Shown here: one piece after another, positions 1 through 5,220 of the stretch | Numbering within the stretch: the first letter of the stretch is position 1 | Layout: each line of letters begins with the position of its first letter | Assembly (NCBI GenBank): GCA_028711355.1 | Contig: JAQTSL010000262.1 | Location: forward strand, 1-5,220 | Source: Rhodoferax sp. | GTDB lineage: Bacteria > Pseudomonadota > Gammaproteobacteria > Burkholderiales > Burkholderiaceae_C | Reading direction: 5' to 3' | Length of the DNA: 5,220 nucleotides | The notes under the pieces: generated by a model | Databases searched by the model: none | The model's input: only the letters and a program-made list of their open reading frames with translations | What the model was told of the DNA's origin: nothing | Position numbers and translations under genes: made by a program

Positions 1-1
1 G

Positions 2-934
2 TGGATCGCCGGCATCATCAACGGTACCACCAACTTTATTTTGAGCGAAATGCGTGACAAGGGTCTGGATTTTGCTGTGGTATTGAAGGAAGCGCAACGC
101 CTGGGCTACGCCGAAGCCGACCCCACCTTTGACATCGAAGGAGTCGATGCGGCGCACAAGGTCACACTGATGTCGGCGATCGCGTTTGGCGTGCCGGTGC
201 AGTTTGACAAGGCCTACATTGAGGGCATCACCAGGCTGGGTGCGGCTGACATCAAATACGCCGAGCAACTGGGTTACCGCATCAAATTGCTCGGGATAAC
301 CAAGCGTCGCCAGGGCGACGTGAGCAAGCGCTACGCCGCCGATGCCGGCCAGGGCGAGCCAGACGGTATCGAGCTGCGCGTGCACCCCTGCCTGATCCCG
401 GCCAAGCGCCTGATTGCCAATGTCGAAGGTGCCATGAACGCGGTGGTGGTGCAAGGTGATGCGGTCGGCACCACGCTGTATTACGGCAAGGGCGCTGGGT
501 CAGAGCCCACCGCCAGCGCGGTCATTGCCGACCTGGTGGACATCACCCGTCTGCAAGCGGCTGACCCGTTGCACCGCGTGCCACACCTGGCCTTTCAGCC
601 CAACGCCATGAGCGACCTCAAGGTGTTGCCGATGGGCCAGGTAGTGACCAGCTATTACCTGCGCTTGCGTGTGGCCGATGAGACCGGCGTGCTGGCCAAA
701 GTCACCGGCATCCTGGCCGAGTCTGGCATCAGCATCGACGCCGTGTTGCAGCGCGAGGCCGATGAAATCTGCGGCAGCGCAAAGGCTGGTCAGCCACAAG
801 TGGCGCAAACCGACGTCATCATCCTGACCCACGACTGCCAGGAGGCGCGCATGAACGCGGCCATCACGCAAATGCAGGCGCTGCCCAGCGTGCTCGAGCC
901 GATCACTCGCATCCGCAAGGAAGAGCTGGCTTGA
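2..934 (+). CDS. hom: Homoserine dehydrogenase, 3' part (5' end outside window)
   Basis: The product is the NAD(P)H-dependent cytosolic enzyme that reduces aspartate semialdehyde to homoserine, the branch point to threonine and methionine. The frame is open from base 2, so the gene starts upstream; the TTG at 41 is an internal codon. Visible residues 1-310 begin with IAGIINGTTNF, the conserved segment after the nucleotide-binding domain. YAEADPTFDIEGVDAAHK follows, and its Asp49 and Lys53 (window numbering) match the catalytic Asp/Lys pair known in this family. A C-terminal ACT domain starts near residue 217 (SYYLRLRVADETGVLAKVTG) and is typical of the long, threonine-regulated form. The segment between RIKLLGI and IELRVHPCLIPAKRL looks longer than I expect, by perhaps 15 residues. 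The gene ends in TGA at 932-934 with no hairpin terminator after it, so read-through into the next genes is plausible. The identification is secure; the missing part is the N-terminal cofactor-binding domain. Confidence 0.96.
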   Translation, partial: WIAGIINGTTNFILSEMRDKGLDFAVVLKEAQRLGYAEADPTFDIEGVDAAHKVTLMSAIAFGVPVQFDKAYIEGITRLGAADIKYAEQLGYRIKLLGITKRRQGDVSKRYAADAGQGEPDGIELRVHPCLIPAKRLIANVEGAMNAVVVQGDAVGTTLYYGKGAGSEPTASAVIADLVDITRLQAADPLHRVPHLAFQPNAMSDLKVLPMGQVVTSYYLRLRVADETGVLAKVTGILAESGISIDAVLQREADEICGSAKAGQPQVAQTDVIILTHDCQEARMNAAITQMQALPSVLEPITRIRKEELA

Positions 935-958
935 GTTTGCTTGTACTCTGTCTATAAT
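931..958 (+). promoter_or_regulatory. Predicted sigma-70-type promoter for the toxin-antitoxin pair
   Basis: TTGAGT at 931-936 (four of six matches to the -35 consensus) lies 16 bases before a perfect TATAAT at 953-958. The -35 box overlaps the hom stop codon. Transcription would start around 965, about 25 bases before the antitoxin ATG at 990, which is preceded by the ribosome binding site GGGAG at 981-985. This is a prediction from consensus match and position only. It is the best promoter-like sequence I see in the window, and with no visible terminator downstream it could also supply thrC. Confidence 0.6.
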
Positions 959-979
959 TCTGGCCTGACTTTAAGCAAA
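936..979 (+). promoter_or_regulatory. Inverted repeat around the -10 region, possible operator
   Basis: TTTGCTT at 936-942 and AAGCAAA at 973-979 are perfect 7-base inverted copies separated by 30 bases. They bracket the TATAAT box and the expected transcription start. Antitoxins of the Phd type usually repress their own operon by binding palindromes at the promoter, so this arrangement fits an autoregulatory site. The wide spacing and short arms make chance a real alternative. Confidence 0.3.
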
Positions 980-989
980 AGGGAGCACC

Positions 990-1265
990 ATGAGCGCAGT
1001 CTGGCAGGTTCAGGAAGCCAAAAACCGCTTCAGCGAAATGATTGAGCAAGCCTTGTCATTGGGTCCGCAGGTCATTACGCGGCATGGTCGCCCGGTGGTT
1101 CGGGTGGTAGCAGCCAACGCCGCTGCCGACCCGTCAATCGCACCAGCGCAGTCAGCGATTCAAGCCGATGGTTTCACCCAGTACTTGCTCGGTATGCCTC
1201 GTGCTGATGATTTTCAGTTGCCGGTGCGCCGCAGCCGCAAGCACCCTATTGCTCTGGGAAGCTAG
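990..1265 (+). CDS. Type II toxin-antitoxin antitoxin, Phd/YefM family
   Basis: This 91-residue protein has the Phd/YefM N-terminal pattern: WQVQEAKNRFSEMIEQAL (residues 5-22) followed by GPQVITRHGRPVVRVV (25-40), the DNA-binding and dimerisation fold of this family. The C-terminal part, from about residue 60 (FTQYLLGMP and onward, ending in a basic RRSRKHP stretch), is where such antitoxins normally wrap around and block their toxin. GGGAG lies 4 bases before the ATG, and a strong promoter-like sequence lies just upstream. The stop is 3 bases before the PIN-domain toxin gene, the usual antitoxin-first order. It should neutralise that toxin and repress its own transcription; both roles are inferred from the family. 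Whether the pair is active cannot be judged from sequence. It could be named vapB by partner, but its fold class is Phd rather than AbrB or RHH. Confidence 0.9.
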   Translation: MSAVWQVQEAKNRFSEMIEQALSLGPQVITRHGRPVVRVVAANAAADPSIAPAQSAIQADGFTQYLLGMPRADDFQLPVRRSRKHPIALGS

Positions 1266-1268
1266 CCG

Positions 1269-1703
1269 ATGCAGTGGTTGTTGGATACCTGTGTGGTGTC
1301 AGAGCTGACGCAAAAAATACCAGAGCCTCGGGTGCTCGATTGGCTCACTGCCCATGCCGCCGATGCCAGCTTAAGTGTGGTCACGCTGGGTGAAATTCAG
1401 TATGGTATTGAACGGCTGGCGGTTGGGCGTATGCGCAACAGCTTGCAACTTTGGTTTGATGGTTTAAACGGCCAATTCGCTGAGCGCATCCTGGCAACCG
1501 ATGAACCGGTGTGGCGAACTTTTGGCCGTTTGAAAGCCTCGGTTGACATCATTGGTCGGCCGCAGGAAGACTTGGATTTGCTCATCGCTGCGGTGGCCAC
1601 CGTCCATCGATTAACCTTGGTGACGCGCAACACCAAACATTTTCTGGACACCGGGATTGCTGCGTGCAACCCCTGGTTGCAAGACGCAACATCCGTTATT
1701 TAA
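1269..1703 (+). CDS. vapC: PIN-domain toxin ribonuclease, VapC/FitB-like
   Basis: This 144-residue protein has the full PIN-domain layout of VapC/FitB toxins, which are metal-dependent ribonucleases that typically cut tRNA or rRNA. LLDTCVVSEL at the N-terminus supplies the first acidic residue (Asp6). SVVTLGEIQYGIERL supplies Glu42, and DLDLLIAAVATVHRLTLVTRN supplies Asp103. The protein ends with the FitB-like pattern TRNTKHF, then TGIAACNPW. A fourth acidic position is less clear, since Asn121 and His124 occupy the region where some relatives have Asp. The length is normal for the family, with no frameshift or truncation, so the toxin looks intact. GGGAAG at 1256-1261 is a reasonable ribosome binding site, and the 3-base gap after the antitoxin suggests coupled translation. 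Base composition is lower in GC than the flanking genes: by hand, 31 of 60 in 1441-1500 against 40 of 60 in 4621-4680. This fits acquisition with its antitoxin. The RNA target is unknown. Confidence 0.92.
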   Translation: MQWLLDTCVVSELTQKIPEPRVLDWLTAHAADASLSVVTLGEIQYGIERLAVGRMRNSLQLWFDGLNGQFAERILATDEPVWRTFGRLKASVDIIGRPQEDLDLLIAAVATVHRLTLVTRNTKHFLDTGIAACNPWLQDATSVI

Positions 1704-1720
1704 CCTTCGGACGCACCGAT

Positions 1721-3301
1721 ATGCTTTACCTCTCCACCCGCGGCGACACCAGCCCCAAACACTTTTGTGACATTCTGCTTGAAGGCCTGGCGCCCGACGG
1801 TGGTTTGTATCTGCCAGCGTCGTACCCCAAAATTGACGATGCTACGCTGGAGCGCTGGCGCAGCGTTTATCACGCCCAGGGCTACGCCGAACTGGCGTTT
1901 GAAGTGCTGTCGCTCTACATTGACGACATCCCGGCGGCCGATTTGCGCGCGCTGTGCGCCAAAACCTACACCGCCGAGGTGTTTGGCACCGGCGAGATCG
2001 TGCCGCTGCGCCACCTGGAAGACGGCATTTGGCTGGAGGCCTTGTCGAACGGCCCGACGCTGGCGTTCAAAGACATGGCGATGCAGTTGCTGGGCAACTT
2101 GTTTGAGTACGAACTGGCACGTCGTGGCGAACAGCTCAATATCCTGGGCGCGACCAGCGGCGACACCGGCAGCGCGGCTGAATACGCGATGCGCGGCAAA
2201 AAAGGCGTGCGCGTCTTCATGACCAGCCCGAAAGGGCGCATGAGCCCGTTTCAGCAGGCGCAAATGTTCAGCCTGATGGACGACAACATCTTCAACATCG
2301 CCATCGACGGCGTGTTTGACGACTGCCAGGACCTGGTCAAGGCCGTCAGCAACGACCTGGACTTCAAGCGCCAGTACAAGATTGGCACGGTCAACTCGAT
2401 CAACTGGGCGCGCCTGCTGGCGCAAGTGGTGTATTACTTTGCAGGTTATTTCCAGGCAACTCAGTCCCCCACGCTCCCCGCTGCGCGTGGTTCGCTGGAC
2501 ATGACTCAGCCAGAGGCAACGTCTCTTCGGTCTGTCCCGGCCTGCGCAGGCAGGCCCGGAGCCGCAGACCTCAGCCCCGAGGGGGCTGATTCGCCTGGGG
2601 GCGGCCCAGCGGCGAATCGTCCACCTGCGAAGGTTTCATTCGCTGTACCCAGCGGCAACTTTGGCAACATTTGCGCCGGCCATGTGGCGCGCTGTATGGG
2701 GCTGCCGATTGCGCGACTGGTGGTGGCGACCAACGAGAACGACGTACTGGATGAATTTTTCAAAACCGGTGTTTATCGGGTGCGCGCCAGTGCCGACACC
2801 TTTGAGACCTCCAGCCCGTCGATGGATATCTCCAAGGCCTCTAACTTCGAGCGCTTTGTGTTTGACCTGCTCGGGCGCGACGCGGCGCGCACCAAGTCTT
2901 ACTTTGGCGATGCCTTGAGCCGCGTCGGTTTTTTTGACCTGGAGGCGCACCCGGCTTTCAGCCAAGCTGCCAGCAAATATGGCTTTGTCAGCGGCAAGAG
3001 CAGCCACGCCGACCGCTTGGCCACCATCAAGGACTGCTGGGAGCGCCACGCCATGATGATTGATACGCACACCGCTGATGCGGTCAAGGTGGCGCGTGAG
3101 CACAAGAAAGACGGCGTGCCGATGATCGTGCTGGAGACCGCCTTGCCAATCAAGTTTGCCGCCACCATTGTGCAGGCCACCGGCCGCGAGCCGGATCGTC
3201 CGGCCAAGTTTGTTGGCATCGAGGACTTGCCTAAGCGCGTGGTCAATATGACTGCCGATGTCGGGGCCATCAAAGCCTTCATCGCCGCGCATTGTGCGTA
3301 A
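1721..3301 (+). CDS. thrC: Threonine synthase with an in-frame repeat-derived insert
   Basis: This PLP enzyme converts O-phosphohomoserine to threonine in the cytosol. The ATG at 1721 is chosen because MLYLSTRGD is the usual N-terminus. An upstream ATG at 1664 would add 19 unrelated residues overlapping vapC. The ribosome binding site is weak (CGGA, 1708-1711). Conserved parts are present in order: SNGPTLAFKDMAMQLLG with the expected PLP-binding Lys117, GATSGDTGSAAEYAMRGKKG, TSPKGRMSPFQQAQMF, NSINWARLLAQVVYYFAGYF, and VPSGNFGNICAGHVAR with the glycine-rich SGNFGN loop. The odd part is residues 248-303, between FAGYFQAT and KVSFAVPSGNFGN, where I expect only a handful of residues. Here 56 residues, 34 of them Pro, Ala, Gly or Ser, are encoded by palindromic repeat DNA. 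Without them the protein would be near 475 residues, the family norm. All expected motifs remain and the frame is kept, so the enzyme is probably functional, with the insert as a surface loop. The gene normally pairs with hom; here a toxin-antitoxin module separates them. Confidence 0.95.
   Translation: MLYLSTRGDTSPKHFCDILLEGLAPDGGLYLPASYPKIDDATLERWRSVYHAQGYAELAFEVLSLYIDDIPAADLRALCAKTYTAEVFGTGEIVPLRHLEDGIWLEALSNGPTLAFKDMAMQLLGNLFEYELARRGEQLNILGATSGDTGSAAEYAMRGKKGVRVFMTSPKGRMSPFQQAQMFSLMDDNIFNIAIDGVFDDCQDLVKAVSNDLDFKRQYKIGTVNSINWARLLAQVVYYFAGYFQATQSPTLPAARGSLDMTQPEATSLRSVPACAGRPGAADLSPEGADSPGGGPAANRPPAKVSFAVPSGNFGNICAGHVARCMGLPIARLVVATNENDVLDEFFKTGVYRVRASADTFETSSPSMDISKASNFERFVFDLLGRDAARTKSYFGDALSRVGFFDLEAHPAFSQAASKYGFVSGKSSHADRLATIKDCWERHAMMIDTHTADAVKVAREHKKDGVPMIVLETALPIKFAATIVQATGREPDRPAKFVGIEDLPKRVVNMTADVGAIKAFIAAHCA
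2469..2490 (+). repeat. Hairpin 1 of the thrC insert
   Basis: CCACGC (2469-2474) pairs with GCGTGG (2485-2490), a 6-base perfect stem with a 10-base loop. It lies at the left end of the insert, in the C-rich opening segment. Confidence 0.6.
2529..2570 (+). repeat. Hairpin 2 of the thrC insert, nested stems
   Basis: An outer stem GGTCTG (2529-2534) pairs with CAGACC (2565-2570). Inside it GGCCTGC (2539-2545) pairs with GCAGGCC (2550-2556) around a 4-base loop. The core also contains the perfect 12-base palindrome GCCTGCGCAGGC (2540-2551). Two concentric perfect stems make this a strong palindromic unit rather than GC-rich noise. Confidence 0.7.
2571..2589 (+). repeat. Hairpin 3 of the thrC insert
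   Basis: TCAGCCCC (2571-2578) and GGGGCTGA (2582-2589) form a perfect 8-base stem with a GAG loop. It starts immediately after hairpin 2 ends at 2570, so the units are packed edge to edge. Confidence 0.75.
2588..2618 (+). repeat. Hairpin 4 of the thrC insert
   Basis: GATTCGCC (2588-2595) pairs with GGCGAATC (2611-2618). The stem continues as TGGG (2596-2599) with CCCA (2605-2608) after a 2-base bulge, leaving a 5-base loop. Its left arm shares two bases with hairpin 3, so the two structures may be alternatives or may stack. Confidence 0.75.
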
Positions 3302-3322
3302 CATAAAAGAGAGTAATTAGGC

Positions 3323-3856
3323 ATGAAAGTGGTCGGCTTTGCCGGTTTTTCCGGTTCGGGTAAAACGACGCTGGTCGAGCGTTTGATCCCCGCGCTCAAA
3401 GCGCACGGCCTGCGCGTGTCGGTGGTCAAGCACGCACACCACAACTTTGACATCGACCACGCCGGCAAAGACACCTTTCGGCACCGCGCGGCCGGAGCCT
3501 TTGAGGTGGTGGTGGCCTCTGATTTGCGGCTGGCCTTGATGCGCGAGTTTGAAGTGGCGCGTCGCCCCACCGTGCACCAGTTGCTAGCCGAGCTATACGA
3601 TGGTGTGGACTGGGTGTTGGTGGAGGGCTTCAAGGATTCGGACCTGCTCAAAATTGAAGTCTGGCGGGCGCAGTACGACAAACCTGCGCGCTACCCGGAC
3701 GATGACTTCATTTGCGCGGTGGCCACCGATTCACCCGATCAACTGCCCACGCCTACCGGCTTGCCAGTGCTGGACCTGAATGTCCCAGAGTCAGTGGTCA
3801 CCTGGCTGCTGGCGCAGGGCACACGCTTTGACTACGACGCTGAAAACTACCTGTAG
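3323..3856 (+). CDS. mobB: Molybdopterin-guanine dinucleotide biosynthesis adaptor MobB
   Basis: This 177-residue P-loop protein is close to the usual MobB length. The Walker A motif GFSGSGKTT (residues 8-16) is followed by SVVKHAHHNFDIDHAGKD and FRHRAAGA, the family's signature segment. WVLVEGFKDSDLLKIEV provides the Walker B-like strand. MobB binds GTP and assists MobA in attaching GMP to molybdopterin to form the dinucleotide cofactor; it is helpful rather than essential in known systems. The start ATG has GAGAG 9 bases upstream. The gene begins 21 bases after thrC with no terminator between them, and it ends 9 bases before moeA. It is therefore likely transcribed with the cofactor genes downstream. 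No anomalies are seen. Confidence 0.95.
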   Translation: MKVVGFAGFSGSGKTTLVERLIPALKAHGLRVSVVKHAHHNFDIDHAGKDTFRHRAAGAFEVVVASDLRLALMREFEVARRPTVHQLLAELYDGVDWVLVEGFKDSDLLKIEVWRAQYDKPARYPDDDFICAVATDSPDQLPTPTGLPVLDLNVPESVVTWLLAQGTRFDYDAENYL

Positions 3857-3865
3857 ATTCTTGCC

Positions 3866-5137
3866 ATGCCACAAGCTGTCCCTTCCGCCAAACCCTTCAA
3901 GCCCTTGCGTGCGCTTGATGACGCTTTGGCTGAGCTGCTGGCGCACGCGCAGCCGCTCAACCAGACCGAGCAGGTTGCCACGTTCGACGCCGATGGTCGG
4001 GTGCTGGCAGCCGATCTGATCAGTGCGCTGCACGTACCGCCACAGGACAACAGCTCGATGGACGGTTACGCGCTGCGCTGCGGCGATGCGGCCAGCGGGG
4101 GGGGGTTGCCGGTGTCGCAGCGCATTGCGGCCGGGCAGTCGGGCTGGCCGCTGGCCGCTGGCAGCGTGGCGCGCATCTTCACTGGTGCGCCCATTCCGGC
4201 GGGTGCCGATGCGGTGGTGATGCAGGAAGATTGCGACGTGCAAGACGATGCCAGCGTGCGCATCAAGGCTGCGCCCAAGCCCGGCCAATGGATTCGCCAC
4301 GCTGGCGAAGACGTTGCACGCGGCGCCACAGTGCTCTCAAAAGGACAGCGCCTTACGCCTGCTGCGCTTGGGCTAGCGGCCAGTATTGGCATGAACGTTT
4401 TGACCGTGGTACGGCGTCCCCGGGTAGCGCTGTTTTCCACCGGTGACGAGCTGGTGATGCCCGGCGCCGTCGCCCCAGAGCAGATGCCGCCGGGTGCCAT
4501 CTACAACTCCAACCGCTTCTTTTTGAAAGCGCTGCTCACCCGTCTGGGCTGCCAAGTGAGCGACCTCGGTATCGTGCCCGACAACCGTGCCGCCACCATC
4601 GCGGCGTTAAGCGGTGCCGCCGCCAGCCACGACCTGATCCTGACCAGCGGCGGCGTGTCGGTGGGCGAAGAAGACCACATCAAACCCGCCGTACAAAGCC
4701 TGGGACACCTGGATTTGTGGCAGATTGCCATCAAACCCGGCAAGCCGTTTGCCTATGGCTGGGTCGGGGTGGGTGGGGCTGCCGGCGCCGGGCAGGGCGC
4801 GCATTTTATGGGCTTGCCGGGCAACCCGGTATCTAGCTTTGTTACCTTTTTGGTGCTGGTGCGGCCGTTTTTGCTGACGCTGCAAGGCGTGCCCGACGTT
4901 GCTATGCGATGTGTAGCTGCCAGCGCAGATTTCACATGGGCCAGAGCCGATAAACGCCGAGAGTTTTTGCGTGTCAAGCGCAACCCGAACGGCTCGCTGG
5001 CGCTGTTTCCCAATCAAAGTGCTGGCGTGTTGACCTCCGCTGTCTGGGGCGACGGTTTGGTGGACAACCCGTCGGGTCAGACTATTACCCCCGGTGATAC
5101 GGTGCGTTTTTTGGCTTTTTCGGAGTTGCTGGCATGA
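3866..5137 (+). CDS. moeA: Molybdopterin molybdenumtransferase MoeA
   Basis: MoeA inserts molybdate into adenylylated molybdopterin, releasing AMP and forming active molybdenum cofactor. At 423 residues it has normal length. Signature segments appear in order: DNSSMDGYAL (61-70), IFTGAPIPAGADAVVMQED, GEDVARGATVLSKGQRLTP, PRVALFSTGDELV, YNSNRFFLKALL, TSGGVSVGEEDHIKP with SGGVSVGEED at 261-270, IKPGKPFAYG from 289, and GLPGNPVSS (316-324). Near the C-terminus come ADKRREFLRVKRN and LTSAVWGDGLVDNP, which mark domain IV. A Gly/Ala-rich stretch, WVGVGGAAGAGQGAHF, between FAYG and MGLPGNP looks slightly expanded. No good ribosome binding site precedes the ATG, so translation may be coupled to mobB, which stops 9 bases earlier. 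A run of nine G (4097-4105) lies in the coding sequence. The stop overlaps the moaD start, which indicates an operon. Confidence 0.97.
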   Translation: MPQAVPSAKPFKPLRALDDALAELLAHAQPLNQTEQVATFDADGRVLAADLISALHVPPQDNSSMDGYALRCGDAASGGGLPVSQRIAAGQSGWPLAAGSVARIFTGAPIPAGADAVVMQEDCDVQDDASVRIKAAPKPGQWIRHAGEDVARGATVLSKGQRLTPAALGLAASIGMNVLTVVRRPRVALFSTGDELVMPGAVAPEQMPPGAIYNSNRFFLKALLTRLGCQVSDLGIVPDNRAATIAALSGAAASHDLILTSGGVSVGEEDHIKPAVQSLGHLDLWQIAIKPGKPFAYGWVGVGGAAGAGQGAHFMGLPGNPVSSFVTFLVLVRPFLLTLQGVPDVAMRCVAASADFTWARADKRREFLRVKRNPNGSLALFPNQSAGVLTSAVWGDGLVDNPSGQTITPGDTVRFLAFSELLA

Positions 5138-5220
5138 ACGTCACTGTCAAATATTTTGCGGGTATCCGTGAGGCCCTTGACTGTGGCCAGGAGCAGCGCG
5201 AAACCAACGCCGCCACGCTG
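5134..5220 (+). CDS. moaD: Molybdopterin synthase small subunit MoaD, 5' part
   Basis: The ATG at 5134 overlaps the moeA stop as ATGA, a common coupled-translation arrangement, and GGAG at 5122-5125 is a well-placed ribosome binding site inside moeA. The 29 visible codons begin MNVTVKYFAGIREALDCG, which matches the start of MoaD, a ubiquitin-like protein (V-x-YFA-x-IRE pattern). In the family, MoaD carries a thiocarboxylate at its C-terminal Gly-Gly and donates sulfur within the MoaD-MoaE complex to make molybdopterin. The C-terminus lies outside the window, so the Gly-Gly cannot be checked. moaE would be expected next. It continues past the window edge without a stop. Confidence 0.9.
   Translation, partial: MNVTVKYFAGIREALDCGQEQRETNAATL

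Larger units (their letters stand above)
2462..2629 (+). repeat. Mosaic palindromic repeat element inserted in frame within thrC
   Basis: This 168-base segment (56 codons) interrupts thrC between two conserved motifs. It is built from at least four adjacent hairpin-forming sequences (listed separately). The opening CTCAGTCCCCCACGCTCC (from 2460) and the closing CAGCCCCGAGGGGGCTG plus GATTCGCC arm resemble a dispersed intergenic repeat that I recall from Comamonadaceae genomes; that recollection is not checked. ACTCAGTC at 2459-2466 and ACTCAGCC at 2504-2511 are near-identical, as are GGCAAC at 2455-2460 and 2515-2520. This hints at internal duplication or two units placed next to each other. 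No stop codon occurs in the thrC frame. The boundaries are approximate, set by where the conserved protein stops and resumes. Confidence 0.8.

Noticed and set aside
1677..1702. Possible thrC promoter: TTGCAA followed by TATTTA
   Set aside because: The spacing is only 14 bases and both boxes are imperfect. It lies in the toxin coding region, so it is not supported.
1664..1720. Upstream start for thrC that overlaps the toxin gene and adds 19 residues
   Set aside because: The added residues do not look like threonine synthase. The family N-terminus MLYLSTRGD begins at the ATG at 1721, just after the toxin stop.
1700..2425. Long minus-strand open frame opposite thrC, and similar ones opposite hom and moeA
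   Set aside because: These are shadows of GC-rich codon use in strongly conserved plus-strand genes. Their translations show no recognisable domain and they have no start context.
2536..2557. GC-rich palindrome as a recombination or attachment site
   Set aside because: No integrase or transposase is present in the window, and the insert lacks a clear target duplication at its outer edges. A dispersed repeat is the simpler reading.
2571..2618. Hairpins read as a rho-independent terminator inside thrC
   Set aside because: There is no T-run after any of the stems and the reading frame continues through to intact downstream motifs. A repeat-derived insert explains them better.
2462..2629. The thrC insert as an intein
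   Set aside because: It is far too short at about 56 residues, and there is no N-terminal Cys/Ser splicing block or C-terminal His-Asn.

Overview
The window is a compact, all-plus-strand stretch of a GC-rich genome. The gene order (hom, thrC, then the molybdenum cofactor genes mobB, moeA, moaD), the protein sequences and a palindromic repeat that I associate with Comamonadaceae all suggest a betaproteobacterium of the Rhodoferax/Polaromonas/Acidovorax type. The assignment is inference from memory; no search was run.

Layout. Bases 2-934 are the 3' part of homoserine dehydrogenase (hom), including its C-terminal ACT domain. A 55-base gap carries a good sigma-70-like promoter. It leads into a two-gene type II toxin-antitoxin module: a Phd/YefM-type antitoxin at 990-1265 and a PIN-domain VapC/FitB-like toxin at 1269-1703. 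Threonine synthase (thrC, 1721-3301) starts 17 bases after the toxin stop. mobB (3323-3856), moeA (3866-5137) and the first 29 codons of moaD (from 5134, overlapping the moeA stop) follow with almost no spacing. No gene-free stretch exceeds 60 bases, and I saw no RNA gene, CRISPR array, transposase or convincing terminator.

How the genes work together. Hom makes homoserine from aspartate semialdehyde, and ThrC makes threonine from phosphohomoserine. The kinase between them (thrB) is not in the window. MobB and MoeA act at the end of molybdenum cofactor synthesis (guanylation partner and molybdate insertion), and MoaD is the sulfur-carrying small subunit of molybdopterin synthase. The toxin-antitoxin pair is unrelated to either pathway and looks like an insertion between hom and thrC.

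The most unusual feature is inside thrC. About 168 bases (2462-2629) of stacked palindromes, resembling dispersed intergenic repeats, sit in frame just before the conserved SGNFGN loop. They add roughly 50 Pro/Ala/Gly/Ser-rich residues to an otherwise intact enzyme. I see no wholly new multi-gene system here. The notable points are this repeat-derived protein insert and the toxin-antitoxin module embedded in a biosynthetic gene pair.
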